A stretch of DNA of 41,855 bases from SFHK01 sp964554795. Its GTDB lineage: Bacteria > Bacillota > Clostridia > Christensenellales > Aristaeellaceae. The stretch lies in assembly GCA_964554795.1 (NCBI GenBank), contig CAZKQB010000029.1, positions 1 to 41,855 of the forward strand, given 5' to 3'. A program made the translations under genes and the position numbers. The notes beneath the pieces are model-generated. The model saw only the letters and a list, made by a program, of their open reading frames with translations, was not told where the DNA came from and did not search any database. This document shows positions 33,544 to 41,706 of this stretch, piece after piece; position 1 is the first letter of the stretch, and every line of letters starts with the position of its first letter.

Positions 33544-33726
33544 CCCTCAATAACGAAGGGAAAGCCTCACCACAAGCGTCATCCGTCCTGTCGTTATTCC
33601 GTAAAAAGAGTGCATGGGCTGTCAGGTACGGAGATGTATGAATTCAGAGCGCGCATGCGCAGGGAAAATCGAGCGGCATTTTTGACGAAAAACGGGCATT
33701 TTTACGCGCGGCTAAAAAGAAAAGTC

Positions 33727-33764
33727 ACCGGAAAGGTTGCATTTCCGGTTTCGTCTGGTATAAT
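33727..33764 (+). promoter_or_regulatory. Promoter of the importer ATPase with overlapping inverted repeat
   Basis: TTGCAT (33737-33742), 16-bp spacer, TATAAT (33759-33764) with an extended TG at 33756-33757. The inverted repeat ACCGGAAA (33727-33734) / TTTCCGGT (33742-33749) spans the -35 box and could be a repressor site. Between the toxin-like gene and this promoter no other gene is seen. Confidence 0.65.
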
Positions 33765-33803
33765 TAGATTGAGGTATAAACGCTTACGTGGAGGGATACG
33801 CCA

Positions 33804-34865
33804 ATGCGGGTAAAGATGGAGAATCTGACCAAACAGTTCGGTACGCTGACCGCCGTAGATCATTTCAACGTGGAAATGGAAGACGGCGAACTGATCGCAC
33901 TGCTGGGACCATCCGGATGCGGAAAGAGCACGATTCTGAACATGCTTGCCGGCATCCTGCCGGTGACGGACGGAAAAATCTGGTTTGACAACGACGACGT
34001 TACAAAAATGCCGCCGGAGGAGCGCGGAATCGGTCTCGTTTTCCAGAATTACGCGCTGTATCCGCACATGTCGGTTCTGAACAACATCTGCTTCCCGCTG
34101 GAAATTCAAAAGGTTCCCAAGGAGGAGCGTATTCGCCGCGCAAAGGAAATGGCGGAGCTGGTGCACGTGGAAACCATGCTGGATCGAAAGCCCAAGCAGC
34201 TGTCCGGCGGTCAGCAGCAGCGCGTAGCCATTGCGCGCGCACTGGTAAAGAACCCGCGCCTCCTGCTTCTGGACGAGCCGCTTTCCAACCTTGACGCGCG
34301 CCTGCGCCTGGAAATGCGCGAGGAAATTCGCCGCATCCAGCAGAAGACGCACGTAACCACCATTTTTGTTACCCACGATCAGGAAGAGGCTATGTCCATC
34401 AGCGACCACATCGTCCTTATGAAGGCGGGCGTAAAGCAGCAGTACGACGTGCCGCAGGCGCTGTACAATGAGCCGGCGAACCAGTTTGTGGCCGACTTCC
34501 TCGGAAACCCGCCGATCAACAATCTGCCCGGCACGTTTAAAAACGGCCTATTCTATGGAGACGGCGGCGCAAAGCCCGTCGCGATTCCGCGCTTCCAGAA
34601 GGACGGCGAGACGCGCGTGCATCTGGCCGTGCGCGCCGAAAGCTTCACCGTGGAGCCGAAGGAGGGCGTCGAAACGCTGGTTTGCACCGTAAAGAGCGTG
34701 TACCAGATGGGCAAGGAGGAAATGGCCATTCTTACCCTCGGTAACACTGACTTCCGCGCCTACATCGCCTCCGACTACGGCTTCAAGGCTGGCGACACCG
34801 CGTATCTGGGGCTCAAAAAGCGCGGCGTGTTCCTGTTTGACGAAAATACGGGGGTGCGCTACTAA
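33804..34865 (+). CDS. Carbohydrate ABC importer ATPase (UgpC/MsmX-like)
   Basis: A 353-aa ATP-binding subunit of the sugar importer. Walker A GPSGCGKST, signature LSGGQQQR, Walker B LLLLDEPLSNLDARLR, the VTHDQEEAM switch and a C-terminal OB/TOBE-type domain (about 240-353) are present. GGAGGG precedes the ATG. It has its own promoter and runs directly into the first permease, sharing one base with it. Having a dedicated ATPase is notable, since many Gram-positive sugar importers share one MsmX-type ATPase from elsewhere. Confidence 0.93.
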   Translation: MRVKMENLTKQFGTLTAVDHFNVEMEDGELIALLGPSGCGKSTILNMLAGILPVTDGKIWFDNDDVTKMPPEERGIGLVFQNYALYPHMSVLNNICFPLEIQKVPKEERIRRAKEMAELVHVETMLDRKPKQLSGGQQQRVAIARALVKNPRLLLLDEPLSNLDARLRLEMREEIRRIQQKTHVTTIFVTHDQEEAMSISDHIVLMKAGVKQQYDVPQALYNEPANQFVADFLGNPPINNLPGTFKNGLFYGDGGAKPVAIPRFQKDGETRVHLAVRAESFTVEPKEGVETLVCTVKSVYQMGKEEMAILTLGNTDFRAYIASDYGFKAGDTAYLGLKKRGVFLFDENTGVRY

Positions 34866-36415
34866 TGGCAGGAATCAAAAGAAAGCACCGACGGGGCGTA
34901 CAGCGCGTGCTCGTGCACGTGGCGCTGTTTGCGCTGATCGGCCTGATTGGCATCGGCCTCGGCATCGCGGGACGCAGCCTGCTTGCGCAGAAGGCGGAAA
35001 GTGAACGCCTGCCCGCGCGCGTAAAGGCCATTCACGAAAACACCGAAAAGCTGCTCAAGACGGCTTTGCAGGCCGCAACGGATGACACGAAGGCGCAGAA
35101 AACCATTCAGACCGGCTTCAGCGCCAAGAAGAAAAACGTGAAGACCGCCATTGAAAACGGCCTGAACGAGGGAGCCGACGAGCGCGACGTGATTCGCGGC
35201 GCGCTGGAAACCTACATTGCCAGCGTGGACGCAAAGCTGGAAGGCAGTGACGCGCAGGCTGCCGTGAAGGCCGAGGCCGAGGCGAGGCTTGACGAAATCG
35301 TGGAAGCCGTCGCAGGCATCACCGACGGTGCGGCGGACGCCGTTACCATGGCCTCCGTGAAAAAGGAAATGGACGTTTCCTCCACGAAAAACTACGCCAT
35401 CATGTACTACTGGCAGGCAATTCTGATCATCGGCGCGGTTCTGACGGCCGCCGCCGCGCTGCTTCTCATTCTGTGGCTGAAGCGCGACGAGGAGGGACGT
35501 GCGGCGCTGGGTTCCCTGCTCGAGCCGCTGGATTACCTTTTGCCGTTCTTCGTGGGCGTGTGCGTGTTCACGTTCTATCCTATGATCCGCGTGGCGATTA
35601 TGAGCTTTCAGGAAAAGTACACGCTTGGCAAAAACGCCAATGCCAGCTTCATCAAATGGGGCCTTGGCAACTACAAATTCGTGCTGTTCGGCCTGGAGGG
35701 CACGACGAACATCTTCATGCGCAGCCTGAAGAATACCGCGCTGTACGTGGTGCTTACTGTGCCGATTACAGCGGCGGTATCCATCCTGATGGCGAACCTT
35801 CTGAACCAGAAGATCAAGTTTAACGGCCTGTTCCAGACCGCCTACTTCATCCCCATGGTTACGACGGCAACGGCCGTAGGCCTTGTGTGGAGATGGATGT
35901 TCAACGAAAACTTCGGCCTGATTAACGCGATTCTCACCACCTTCGGCGGAGAGAAGATCAACTGGCTACAGTCCGGCAATCATGCGATATCCATGGCGGT
36001 GCTGGTAATCTACGGCGTGTGGTCGAGCCTGCCGTTCACGATTATCCTGCTGCTGTCCGGCCTTCAGAACATCGACGAGAACCTGTACACCGTAGCGCGC
36101 GTGGACGGAAGCGGTGCTGCACGCATTTTCTTCCGAATCACCGTTCCCCTGCTTTCCCCGACGATCGGCCTTGTGCTGATCATCAACTCCATTTCCGCCT
36201 TTAAAGTATATACCGACGTCGTCGTTCTGTGGAACGGTTCGCCAGAGGGTTACGGCATGGAAACGGTGGCATGGTACATCTACAACAACATCAATACCGC
36301 TGACGGAACCCACTCGCTGGGCTACGCCGCGGCGGCAGCCATGGTGCTGTTCCTGATCATCTTCGTGTTCACGATGATTCAAAAGGTCATTCAGCGCAAA
36401 TGGGTTTACCAATAA
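34865..36415 (+). CDS. Sugar importer permease (MalF-like) with extra outside helical domain
   Basis: A 516-aa permease, about 200 residues longer than usual. A basic N-terminus and helix 1 (about 17-36) are followed by a polar, Ala/Glu/Lys-rich helical region (about 40-178), then another helix (183-204) and a cytoplasmic linker. The normal MalF-like core with six helices begins near residue 220, and the EAA-type loop reads VARVDGSGAARIFFRITVPLLSP. The extra region should lie outside the cell and may form a coiled coil. Its start codon ATG at 34865 shares one base with the previous stop. It pairs with the next gene. Confidence 0.88.
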   Translation: MAGIKRKHRRGVQRVLVHVALFALIGLIGIGLGIAGRSLLAQKAESERLPARVKAIHENTEKLLKTALQAATDDTKAQKTIQTGFSAKKKNVKTAIENGLNEGADERDVIRGALETYIASVDAKLEGSDAQAAVKAEAEARLDEIVEAVAGITDGAADAVTMASVKKEMDVSSTKNYAIMYYWQAILIIGAVLTAAAALLLILWLKRDEEGRAALGSLLEPLDYLLPFFVGVCVFTFYPMIRVAIMSFQEKYTLGKNANASFIKWGLGNYKFVLFGLEGTTNIFMRSLKNTALYVVLTVPITAAVSILMANLLNQKIKFNGLFQTAYFIPMVTTATAVGLVWRWMFNENFGLINAILTTFGGEKINWLQSGNHAISMAVLVIYGVWSSLPFTIILLLSGLQNIDENLYTVARVDGSGAARIFFRITVPLLSPTIGLVLIINSISAFKVYTDVVVLWNGSPEGYGMETVAWYIYNNINTADGTHSLGYAAAAAMVLFLIIFVFTMIQKVIQRKWVYQ

Positions 36416-36433
36416 GGAAGGAGGGCGAAAATC

Positions 36434-37258
36434 ATGAAACGAATTGTTCTGCGCACGCTTTTGTATCTGCTTCTGATCCTCGGCGCGCTCATCATGGTGT
36501 TCCCCTTCTACTGGATGATCGCGTCGTCCTTCAAAACCGCCGGAGAAATGAACCTGTTCCCCCCGCGCATGGTGCCCGCGAACTGGTTCAACTTCGACAA
36601 CTACGTAACAGCGTGGCATACCGCGCCGTTCGGAACCTACTTCCTGAACAGCATCGTGGTCTGCTTCTGCTCGGTGGGTGTGGTCATGTTCACCACGATT
36701 CTGGCTGCGTTCGCGTTCTCGCGCCTGAAATTCCCGGGCCGCGACCTGCTGTTTACGCTGCTTCTTTCGATGATGATGATCCCCTTCGAGCTGCTGGTCA
36801 TCACCAACTACCAGACGATGGTCAAGCTGGGCATTTACGATACGCTGTACGCGCTCGTGCTGCCGTTTACAAGCTCCATCTTCTATACCTACATCCTGCG
36901 CAACTTCTTCATGTCCATCCCGGACAGCCTGTATTACTCCGCGCAGGTGGACGGCTCCAGCAACTGGAAGTACCTTTGGAAGGTCATGGTGCCGATCGCG
37001 CGGCCCAGCCTTGTGACGATTCTTCTTCTGAACGCAATGGCGAGCTGGAACAGCTTCATGTGGCCGAAGCTGGTCATCGTGCACGATGAATTCCGTACGC
37101 TGCCTTACGGCCTGTTCACCTTCACTACGGAAAGCGGCTCGAACAACGAAATCATCATGGCAGCCGCTACAATGGTCGTGCTGCCGATGCTGATCCTGTT
37201 TCTGTTTGCCCGCAAGCAGATCGTTCGCGGCGTTGCCCGCGGCGGTATCAAGGGCTGA
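36434..37258 (+). CDS. Sugar importer permease (MalG-like)
   Basis: A 274-aa second permease subunit with six helices, starting MKRIVLRTLLYLLLILGALIM. The EAA-type loop is SAQVDGSSNWKYLWKVMVPIARP. AAGGAGGG precedes the ATG, 18 bp after the partner gene. It is the last gene of the importer locus. The run of homopolymer G begins just after its stop, so the native 3' end of the operon may be corrupted. Confidence 0.93.
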   Translation: MKRIVLRTLLYLLLILGALIMVFPFYWMIASSFKTAGEMNLFPPRMVPANWFNFDNYVTAWHTAPFGTYFLNSIVVCFCSVGVVMFTTILAAFAFSRLKFPGRDLLFTLLLSMMMIPFELLVITNYQTMVKLGIYDTLYALVLPFTSSIFYTYILRNFFMSIPDSLYYSAQVDGSSNWKYLWKVMVPIARPSLVTILLLNAMASWNSFMWPKLVIVHDEFRTLPYGLFTFTTESGSNNEIIMAAATMVVLPMLILFLFARKQIVRGVARGGIKG

Positions 37259-37264
37259 TTCTCC

Positions 37265-37378
<114 letters not shown>

Positions 37379-37426
37379 TCAAGAAGCCTGAGAAGGAATT
37401 TGCCTGCGCTTCCTTCGTTTTCCCGC

Positions 37427-37470
37427 AGTCAACGCTGCCGAAACCCGCGTGGGCTTCGGCAGCGTTGACT
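37427..37470. terminator. Long hairpin upstream of the MFS gene
   Basis: A 16-bp perfect stem AGTCAACGCTGCCGAA / TTCGGCAGCGTTGACT with an inner CCC/GGG. No T tract on either side. Probably the terminator of the sugar importer operon, despite lying beyond the G tracts. Confidence 0.55.
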
Positions 37471-37519
37471 ATAGGTAACAAAACCCTTGCCCCGTAAAAA
37501 CCAAAGGAGAGACTTCAGA

Positions 37520-38695
37520 ATGAAAAAATTTTTTTCAGACGTAAGCGTGAAATGTGCGCTGTTTATGATGGCCTACTATGTGACCAACAGCGTATTTCAG
37601 AGCTTTATGTCTTTGTACTATACCGACCGCGGGCTGGACAACACACAAATCGGCACGATCAATGCCATGATCGCGCTGGTGAGCGTGTTTTTCATGCAGT
37701 TTTGGGGCGAGATGGGCGACCGCGCAAAGAGCCGCAGCCGTCTGCTCGCGCTGATGGCGGTTGCCGCTGCGGCGTTTATGGGCTCGTATCTGATTTCGGA
37801 TTTGTTTTGGGTGCTTCTCGTAACCGCCTGCCTGTTCGCGGCGTTCTATACGTCCCTTCAGCCGATGGGCGATTCCATCATACTGGCTTCACTGGCCGAA
37901 AACGGCCGGCGCTTCGGCCCGGTGCGCATGGCGGGCGGGCTGTCGTTTGCCGTAGTGGCGATGCTCTTTGGAAATGTGCTGGACGTGCTGGGCGACCGAA
38001 GGTATGTGGTGTACACGGTGTCGGCCCTGTGCCTTGTGATCGCACTTGCAGCGCTGAATCTGCCGAAAACCGGCTTCGTTCGGCAGAAGGACGATGCGCG
38101 CGGCATGCTGACGCTGTTTAAAAACCGGGATCTACTGATTTTGTTTCTGTTCATGGTGCCGCTGCAGATCACGCTTGGATACTTTTATGCGTTCTTCTCG
38201 CCGCTGTTCCGCTCTCTGCCCGGCGCGACAGACGGTCTGCTGGGCTGGTGCTATTTCATCTCCGCCGTGAGCGAAACGCCGTTTTTAATTATGTCCGATA
38301 AGCTGTTTGAAAAGTACGGCGCGGGCAAGCTGATGTGTGTGAGCGCCATCACGCTGTCGTTGCGCTGGCTGCTGGTATCCGTGGCAGAAAGCGCCTATGT
38401 AGCTATGTTCAGCCAGCTTCTGCACTCGTGGGGATTCATCGTGATCACGGTAACCGTTTCCAAATACGTGCAGGCAACCGTGCCCGCAAACCGGCGCGCA
38501 TCCGGTCAGCTGCTGATCAGCGTGTTCGGCTTCGGCGTGGCGCGCGTAATCGGCTACTTTGGCGGCGGCTTCCTTGCCGACCGTTTTTCCCGGCAGACGG
38601 TGTTTCTCGCCTGCTCCATCCTGTGCTTCGCATGCTTCGTAATCTTCACGCCCTACTACCTGCGTCGTCCCGCACTGAACGGGCAGATCAAGTAG
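37520..38695 (+). CDS. MFS transporter (MFS_1-like / nucleoside-proton symporter type)
   Basis: A 391-aa membrane protein with about twelve helices, resembling the MFS_1-like group (related to LacY and nucleoside symporters). Noted features: YYTDRGLDNTQIGTINAMIALVS after helix 1, the basic GDRAKSRSR loop between helices 2 and 3, and a GPVRMAGGLSF segment around helix 5. AAAGGAGAG precedes the ATG at 37520; upstream in-frame sequence has no ribosome site. It ends 8 bp inside the convergent relative. The substrate is unknown, possibly a nucleoside or sugar. Confidence 0.87.
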   Translation: MKKFFSDVSVKCALFMMAYYVTNSVFQSFMSLYYTDRGLDNTQIGTINAMIALVSVFFMQFWGEMGDRAKSRSRLLALMAVAAAAFMGSYLISDLFWVLLVTACLFAAFYTSLQPMGDSIILASLAENGRRFGPVRMAGGLSFAVVAMLFGNVLDVLGDRRYVVYTVSALCLVIALAALNLPKTGFVRQKDDARGMLTLFKNRDLLILFLFMVPLQITLGYFYAFFSPLFRSLPGATDGLLGWCYFISAVSETPFLIMSDKLFEKYGAGKLMCVSAITLSLRWLLVSVAESAYVAMFSQLLHSWGFIVITVTVSKYVQATVPANRRASGQLLISVFGFGVARVIGYFGGGFLADRFSRQTVFLACSILCFACFVIFTPYYLRRPALNGQIK

Positions 38696-39851
38696 ACTCC
38701 TCATCCTCCCGAATCAGCCGGCGCGTGGGGCGATACAGCACCGCCGCGCCAAGCAGTAGCATCGCGCCGTTGAATGCAAACACCGGTGCGATGCCTGTTT
38801 TTTCTGCCACAAGGCCGCCAAGCATGCCGCCGATCACATTGCCCGCGCCGAAGGTGATGAAAGTGAGCATGCTCTGCGCCCGCCCGAACAGCTCCGGCCG
38901 CACACGGCTTCGCAGGTAAAACGCGGGAATGAACTCAAACAGCGCCAGCGTGGTCACGGCGAGCATCTGAATCAGCACGATCGGCAGCGTCTGCCGAAAC
39001 AGCGCCAGCCCCAGCCAGCGTACACCGTTCAGAAGAAGACCAATCAGAAGCCAGTTCCACACGTTCGTGAGACGCTTTATCCGGTCTCCGAACCAAAGGA
39101 AGGGCACCTCCAGAAGCACGGAGAGGAACGTGATAATCGATATTCTCGAATTGCTCATGCCCATATCGCCCAGATGCTTGGCAAAGAAGGACGAATAGAA
39201 CTGCGTGGAAACCGTGCCGAACAGGATGATTCCGTACAGCCAGCGCAGGTGTGAATCCGAAAACAGCTGCGTCAGACGCACATTCTGCCGCCCATGCTGA
39301 TGCCCCTTCACCGCAGGCATCAGACACGCCGTTCCGGCTGCGAGGAGCGCAGCCGCACCCATGCAGGAATACAGCCCGTCCAGCTTGCGCGCCAGAAGCA
39401 CGGCGCTCAGAAGAAGCCCTGCCTGATAGCCCACCGTGCCGATCATCCGCACCGGGCCGTAGGGCTTCTTCACCTGCCCGCTGTGCTCCAGGGCAATAGA
39501 TACGGCGTTCGGCATGGATGCATTTGAAAAAATGACGCACAGCGTCACCGCCGCCAGCATGCCTGGGAACGTGTGCATGGCGTTAAAGAGAAGGCAGGCT
39601 GCCGCCATCAGAAGGTGCTCAAAGAACAGCACTGTGCGTTTTCGCGGCGCGCGGTCGGCCAGCGAGCCGAGAAGCGGCGTGAATACCATGGCCACAAGGC
39701 TCGGCACGCTCGTCATTACGCCGATCAGTCCCTCTCCCATGCCCCTCTCCGCGTACAGCTTCGGCGCCAGCGCCGGGAACGACCTTGCAATATAGGAAAT
39801 GAAGAAATAGATGTAGAGCATCCGATACCCGCGATCCCCGCGTTCGCTCAT
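38688..39851 (-). CDS. MFS transporter, paralogue of the convergent neighbour
   Basis: A 387-aa transporter of the same MFS_1-like group. It shares GPVRMIGTVGYQ with its neighbour and has the loop GSLADRAPRKRTV after helix 2. The ATG at 39851 is chosen: AAGGAGAAGGTGA lies just upstream, and the predicted transcript start (about 39883) is almost at the alternative ATG 39881, leaving no leader for it. Its last 8 bp overlap the 3' end of the plus-strand MFS gene. The substrate is unknown. Confidence 0.87.
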   Translation of the reverse strand: MSERGDRGYRMLYIYFFISYIARSFPALAPKLYAERGMGEGLIGVMTSVPSLVAMVFTPLLGSLADRAPRKRTVLFFEHLLMAAACLLFNAMHTFPGMLAAVTLCVIFSNASMPNAVSIALEHSGQVKKPYGPVRMIGTVGYQAGLLLSAVLLARKLDGLYSCMGAAALLAAGTACLMPAVKGHQHGRQNVRLTQLFSDSHLRWLYGIILFGTVSTQFYSSFFAKHLGDMGMSNSRISIITFLSVLLEVPFLWFGDRIKRLTNVWNWLLIGLLLNGVRWLGLALFRQTLPIVLIQMLAVTTLALFEFIPAFYLRSRVRPELFGRAQSMLTFITFGAGNVIGGMLGGLVAEKTGIAPVFAFNGAMLLLGAAVLYRPTRRLIREDEEST

Positions 39852-39889
39852 GGCGTTCACCTTCTCCTTCCGTACTGTCATCTTCTTTA

Positions 39890-39918
39890 ATTACAGCACA
39901 TTTTTCGCCAAATTGCAA
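39890..39918 (-). promoter_or_regulatory. Promoter of the minus-strand MFS gene
   Basis: Read on the minus strand: -35 TTGCAA (39913-39918), 17-bp spacer, -10 TGTAAT (39890-39895). Confidence 0.5.
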
Positions 39919-40000
39919 GCACAGAATGAAGGAACTCCACGCGCCGCGCGCACGTCAAAAATGGAAAGACCTGAGAAAAAAATGAAGGGCGGTGCTTCGC

Positions 40001-40474
40001 TTGAAAACCGTTTTGTTTGTCTGCCACGGCAACATCTGCCGGTCTCCAATGGCTATGTTTATCTTCCGCGAGCTGGTACGCCGTGCAGGAAGGGAAAACG
40101 ATATTTGTACCTTCTCCCGCGCAACGAGCACGGAGGAAATCGGAAACGGCCTGTATCCGGAGGCGCTCAACGAGCTGCGCCGCCGGAAAATACCCGTGGA
40201 CCCTCATGCCGCCATGCGCATGACGCTGGAGGACTACCGCAAGAGCGACCTCGTATTCGGCATGGATAATGCCAATATCCGCAACCTGAAGCGCATGACC
40301 GGCGGCGACCCCGAAAACAAAGTACGCCGTCTGCGCGACGAGAGCGCGCATCCCGGCGAGGTAGACGACCCGTGGTATACGGGCGACTTCGAAACCGCCT
40401 ACCGGCAGATTTACGAGGGCTGCGAGGCGCTGCTGCGCCGCCTGACGCAGGAGGAGCCGGAATGCAGGCGCTAA
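40001..40474 (+). CDS. Low-molecular-weight protein-tyrosine phosphatase
   Basis: A 157-aa enzyme with the phosphate-binding loop VCHGNICRSPMA (nucleophile Cys8, Arg14) and the general-acid Asp in DDPWYTGDFETAY near the C-terminus, as in LMW phosphatases that act on tyrosine or arginine phosphates. The TTG at 40001 is 8 nt after AAGGGCGG and gives the family N-terminus (M)KTVLFVCHGN; a GTG at 39992 lies within that ribosome site. It overlaps the next gene by 13 bp. No tyrosine kinase or capsule gene is nearby. Confidence 0.9.
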   Translation: MKTVLFVCHGNICRSPMAMFIFRELVRRAGRENDICTFSRATSTEEIGNGLYPEALNELRRRKIPVDPHAAMRMTLEDYRKSDLVFGMDNANIRNLKRMTGGDPENKVRRLRDESAHPGEVDDPWYTGDFETAYRQIYEGCEALLRRLTQEEPECRR

Positions 40475-41571
40475 TCTCCAGGCTGAACCCGGTCATCCTC
40501 TGCCTCTGCGCGGTCAATCTGTTTCTGCACCTGCGTGCGCTCATACCGTTTCGCGCGCTGAACGCGCGTCTGCGCCATTCAGGCGACGGCTCTTCCGCCT
40601 GCATTTCTCTCGTCGGCACGGTGCTCCTGCGGGAGCCGTTCACCACGCAATGGATGGTTCTCGTGCACCTGAACGCGACCCTGCTTGCATGGGATGCGTT
40701 CGTTCTGCTTCTGAAGCCCCTTCGCCGCGCGCAGAAGCTGCACGCGAGCCTGCGCACGCTGACCCGCATCGGCCTTGCGTTCCTGTTGGGCGCACTGGTA
40801 AGCCTATACGGCATTTGGAATATGACCGCCATCCGGCGCACGGAGGAAACGCTGACCACCGAGAAGGCCATCGGAAACGTGAAGGTGGCTCTGATCACAG
40901 ACGCGCATCTGGGCGGCCCCGTCGATCCTATAAAGCTGATCGACGTGATCGACCGCGCACGGGAGGAGGGCGCGGAGCTGCTCGTGCTTGGCGGCGACAT
41001 CGTGGACGAAAATACCACGCTCGGCCAGCTTGATCTTATGCGTCAGCTTCTCAAAGAGCGCGCCTTCCCCATGGGCATCTACTATGTGTTCGGCAATCAC
41101 GACGGTGCCAACGACGGCCCACTGAAGCCAGAGGATGTGGAAGCCATGCTCTCAGATGCAGGCGTGACCGTGCTCAACGATGAAGCTATTCGTGCCGACA
41201 CGCATTTCATCATCGCCGGCCGAAAACCCGCGGGCGACGCCAGCAGACTTTCGGCAAAGGAAATCCTTCAGGGAGTCAACCCCGACGAGGACTTCATCCT
41301 TATGATCGACCACCAGCCGGCTGATCTTCCTGCCTGCGCCGACGCCAAGTGTGACCTGCACGTATCCGGCCATACCCATAACGGCCAGATTTGGCCCATG
41401 AACCTGATTGCCCGCCTGTTTCGCTTCAATCAGGTGGAATACGGCCGCGCCTCCTTCGGCTCCATGACTGCCATCGTCTCCTCCGGCATCGGCGGCTTAC
41501 AATTCACCTTCCGTACCGCAGGACACAGCGAATACGTGATTATAACCATTCACGGATCAAATAAGAATTAA
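40462..41571 (+). CDS. Membrane-anchored metallophosphoesterase (YkuE-like)
   Basis: A 369-aa protein. The N-terminal ~115 residues carry three or four hydrophobic helices (NPVILCLCAVNLFLHLRALI, FTTQWMVLVHLNATLLAWDAFVLLL, IGLAFLLGALVSLYGIW). A calcineurin-like domain follows with LITDAHLGG, GGDIVDE, GNHDG, a late IDHQ and GHTHNGQIWP. The catalytic part probably faces outside. AGGAGG precedes the ATG at 40462, which overlaps the phosphatase gene by 13 bp. It is a second, membrane-bound version of the soluble enzyme at 22057. The substrate is unknown. Confidence 0.88.
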   Translation: MQALISRLNPVILCLCAVNLFLHLRALIPFRALNARLRHSGDGSSACISLVGTVLLREPFTTQWMVLVHLNATLLAWDAFVLLLKPLRRAQKLHASLRTLTRIGLAFLLGALVSLYGIWNMTAIRRTEETLTTEKAIGNVKVALITDAHLGGPVDPIKLIDVIDRAREEGAELLVLGGDIVDENTTLGQLDLMRQLLKERAFPMGIYYVFGNHDGANDGPLKPEDVEAMLSDAGVTVLNDEAIRADTHFIIAGRKPAGDASRLSAKEILQGVNPDEDFILMIDHQPADLPACADAKCDLHVSGHTHNGQIWPMNLIARLFRFNQVEYGRASFGSMTAIVSSGIGGLQFTFRTAGHSEYVIITIHGSNKN

Positions 41572-41580
41572 CAAAAAACC

Positions 41581-41611
41581 TTGCGTAAATACAGCCGTTA
41601 AATGGTATAAT
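41581..41611 (+). promoter_or_regulatory. Extended -10 promoter near the right end
   Basis: TATAAT (41606-41611) with an extended TG three bases before it; TTGCGT (41581-41586) is 19 bp upstream, a long spacer. It points off the right edge. No gene is visible in the remaining 240 bp. Confidence 0.5.
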
Positions 41612-41706
41612 TCAGTCTATAAATTTCAATAAAATCGCTTTTTCCGGTCTGACGAGGACGCATTGCCCCTGCCCTGCTGGAAAAGGCTCGCCCCTCCCCC
41701 GAGAAA

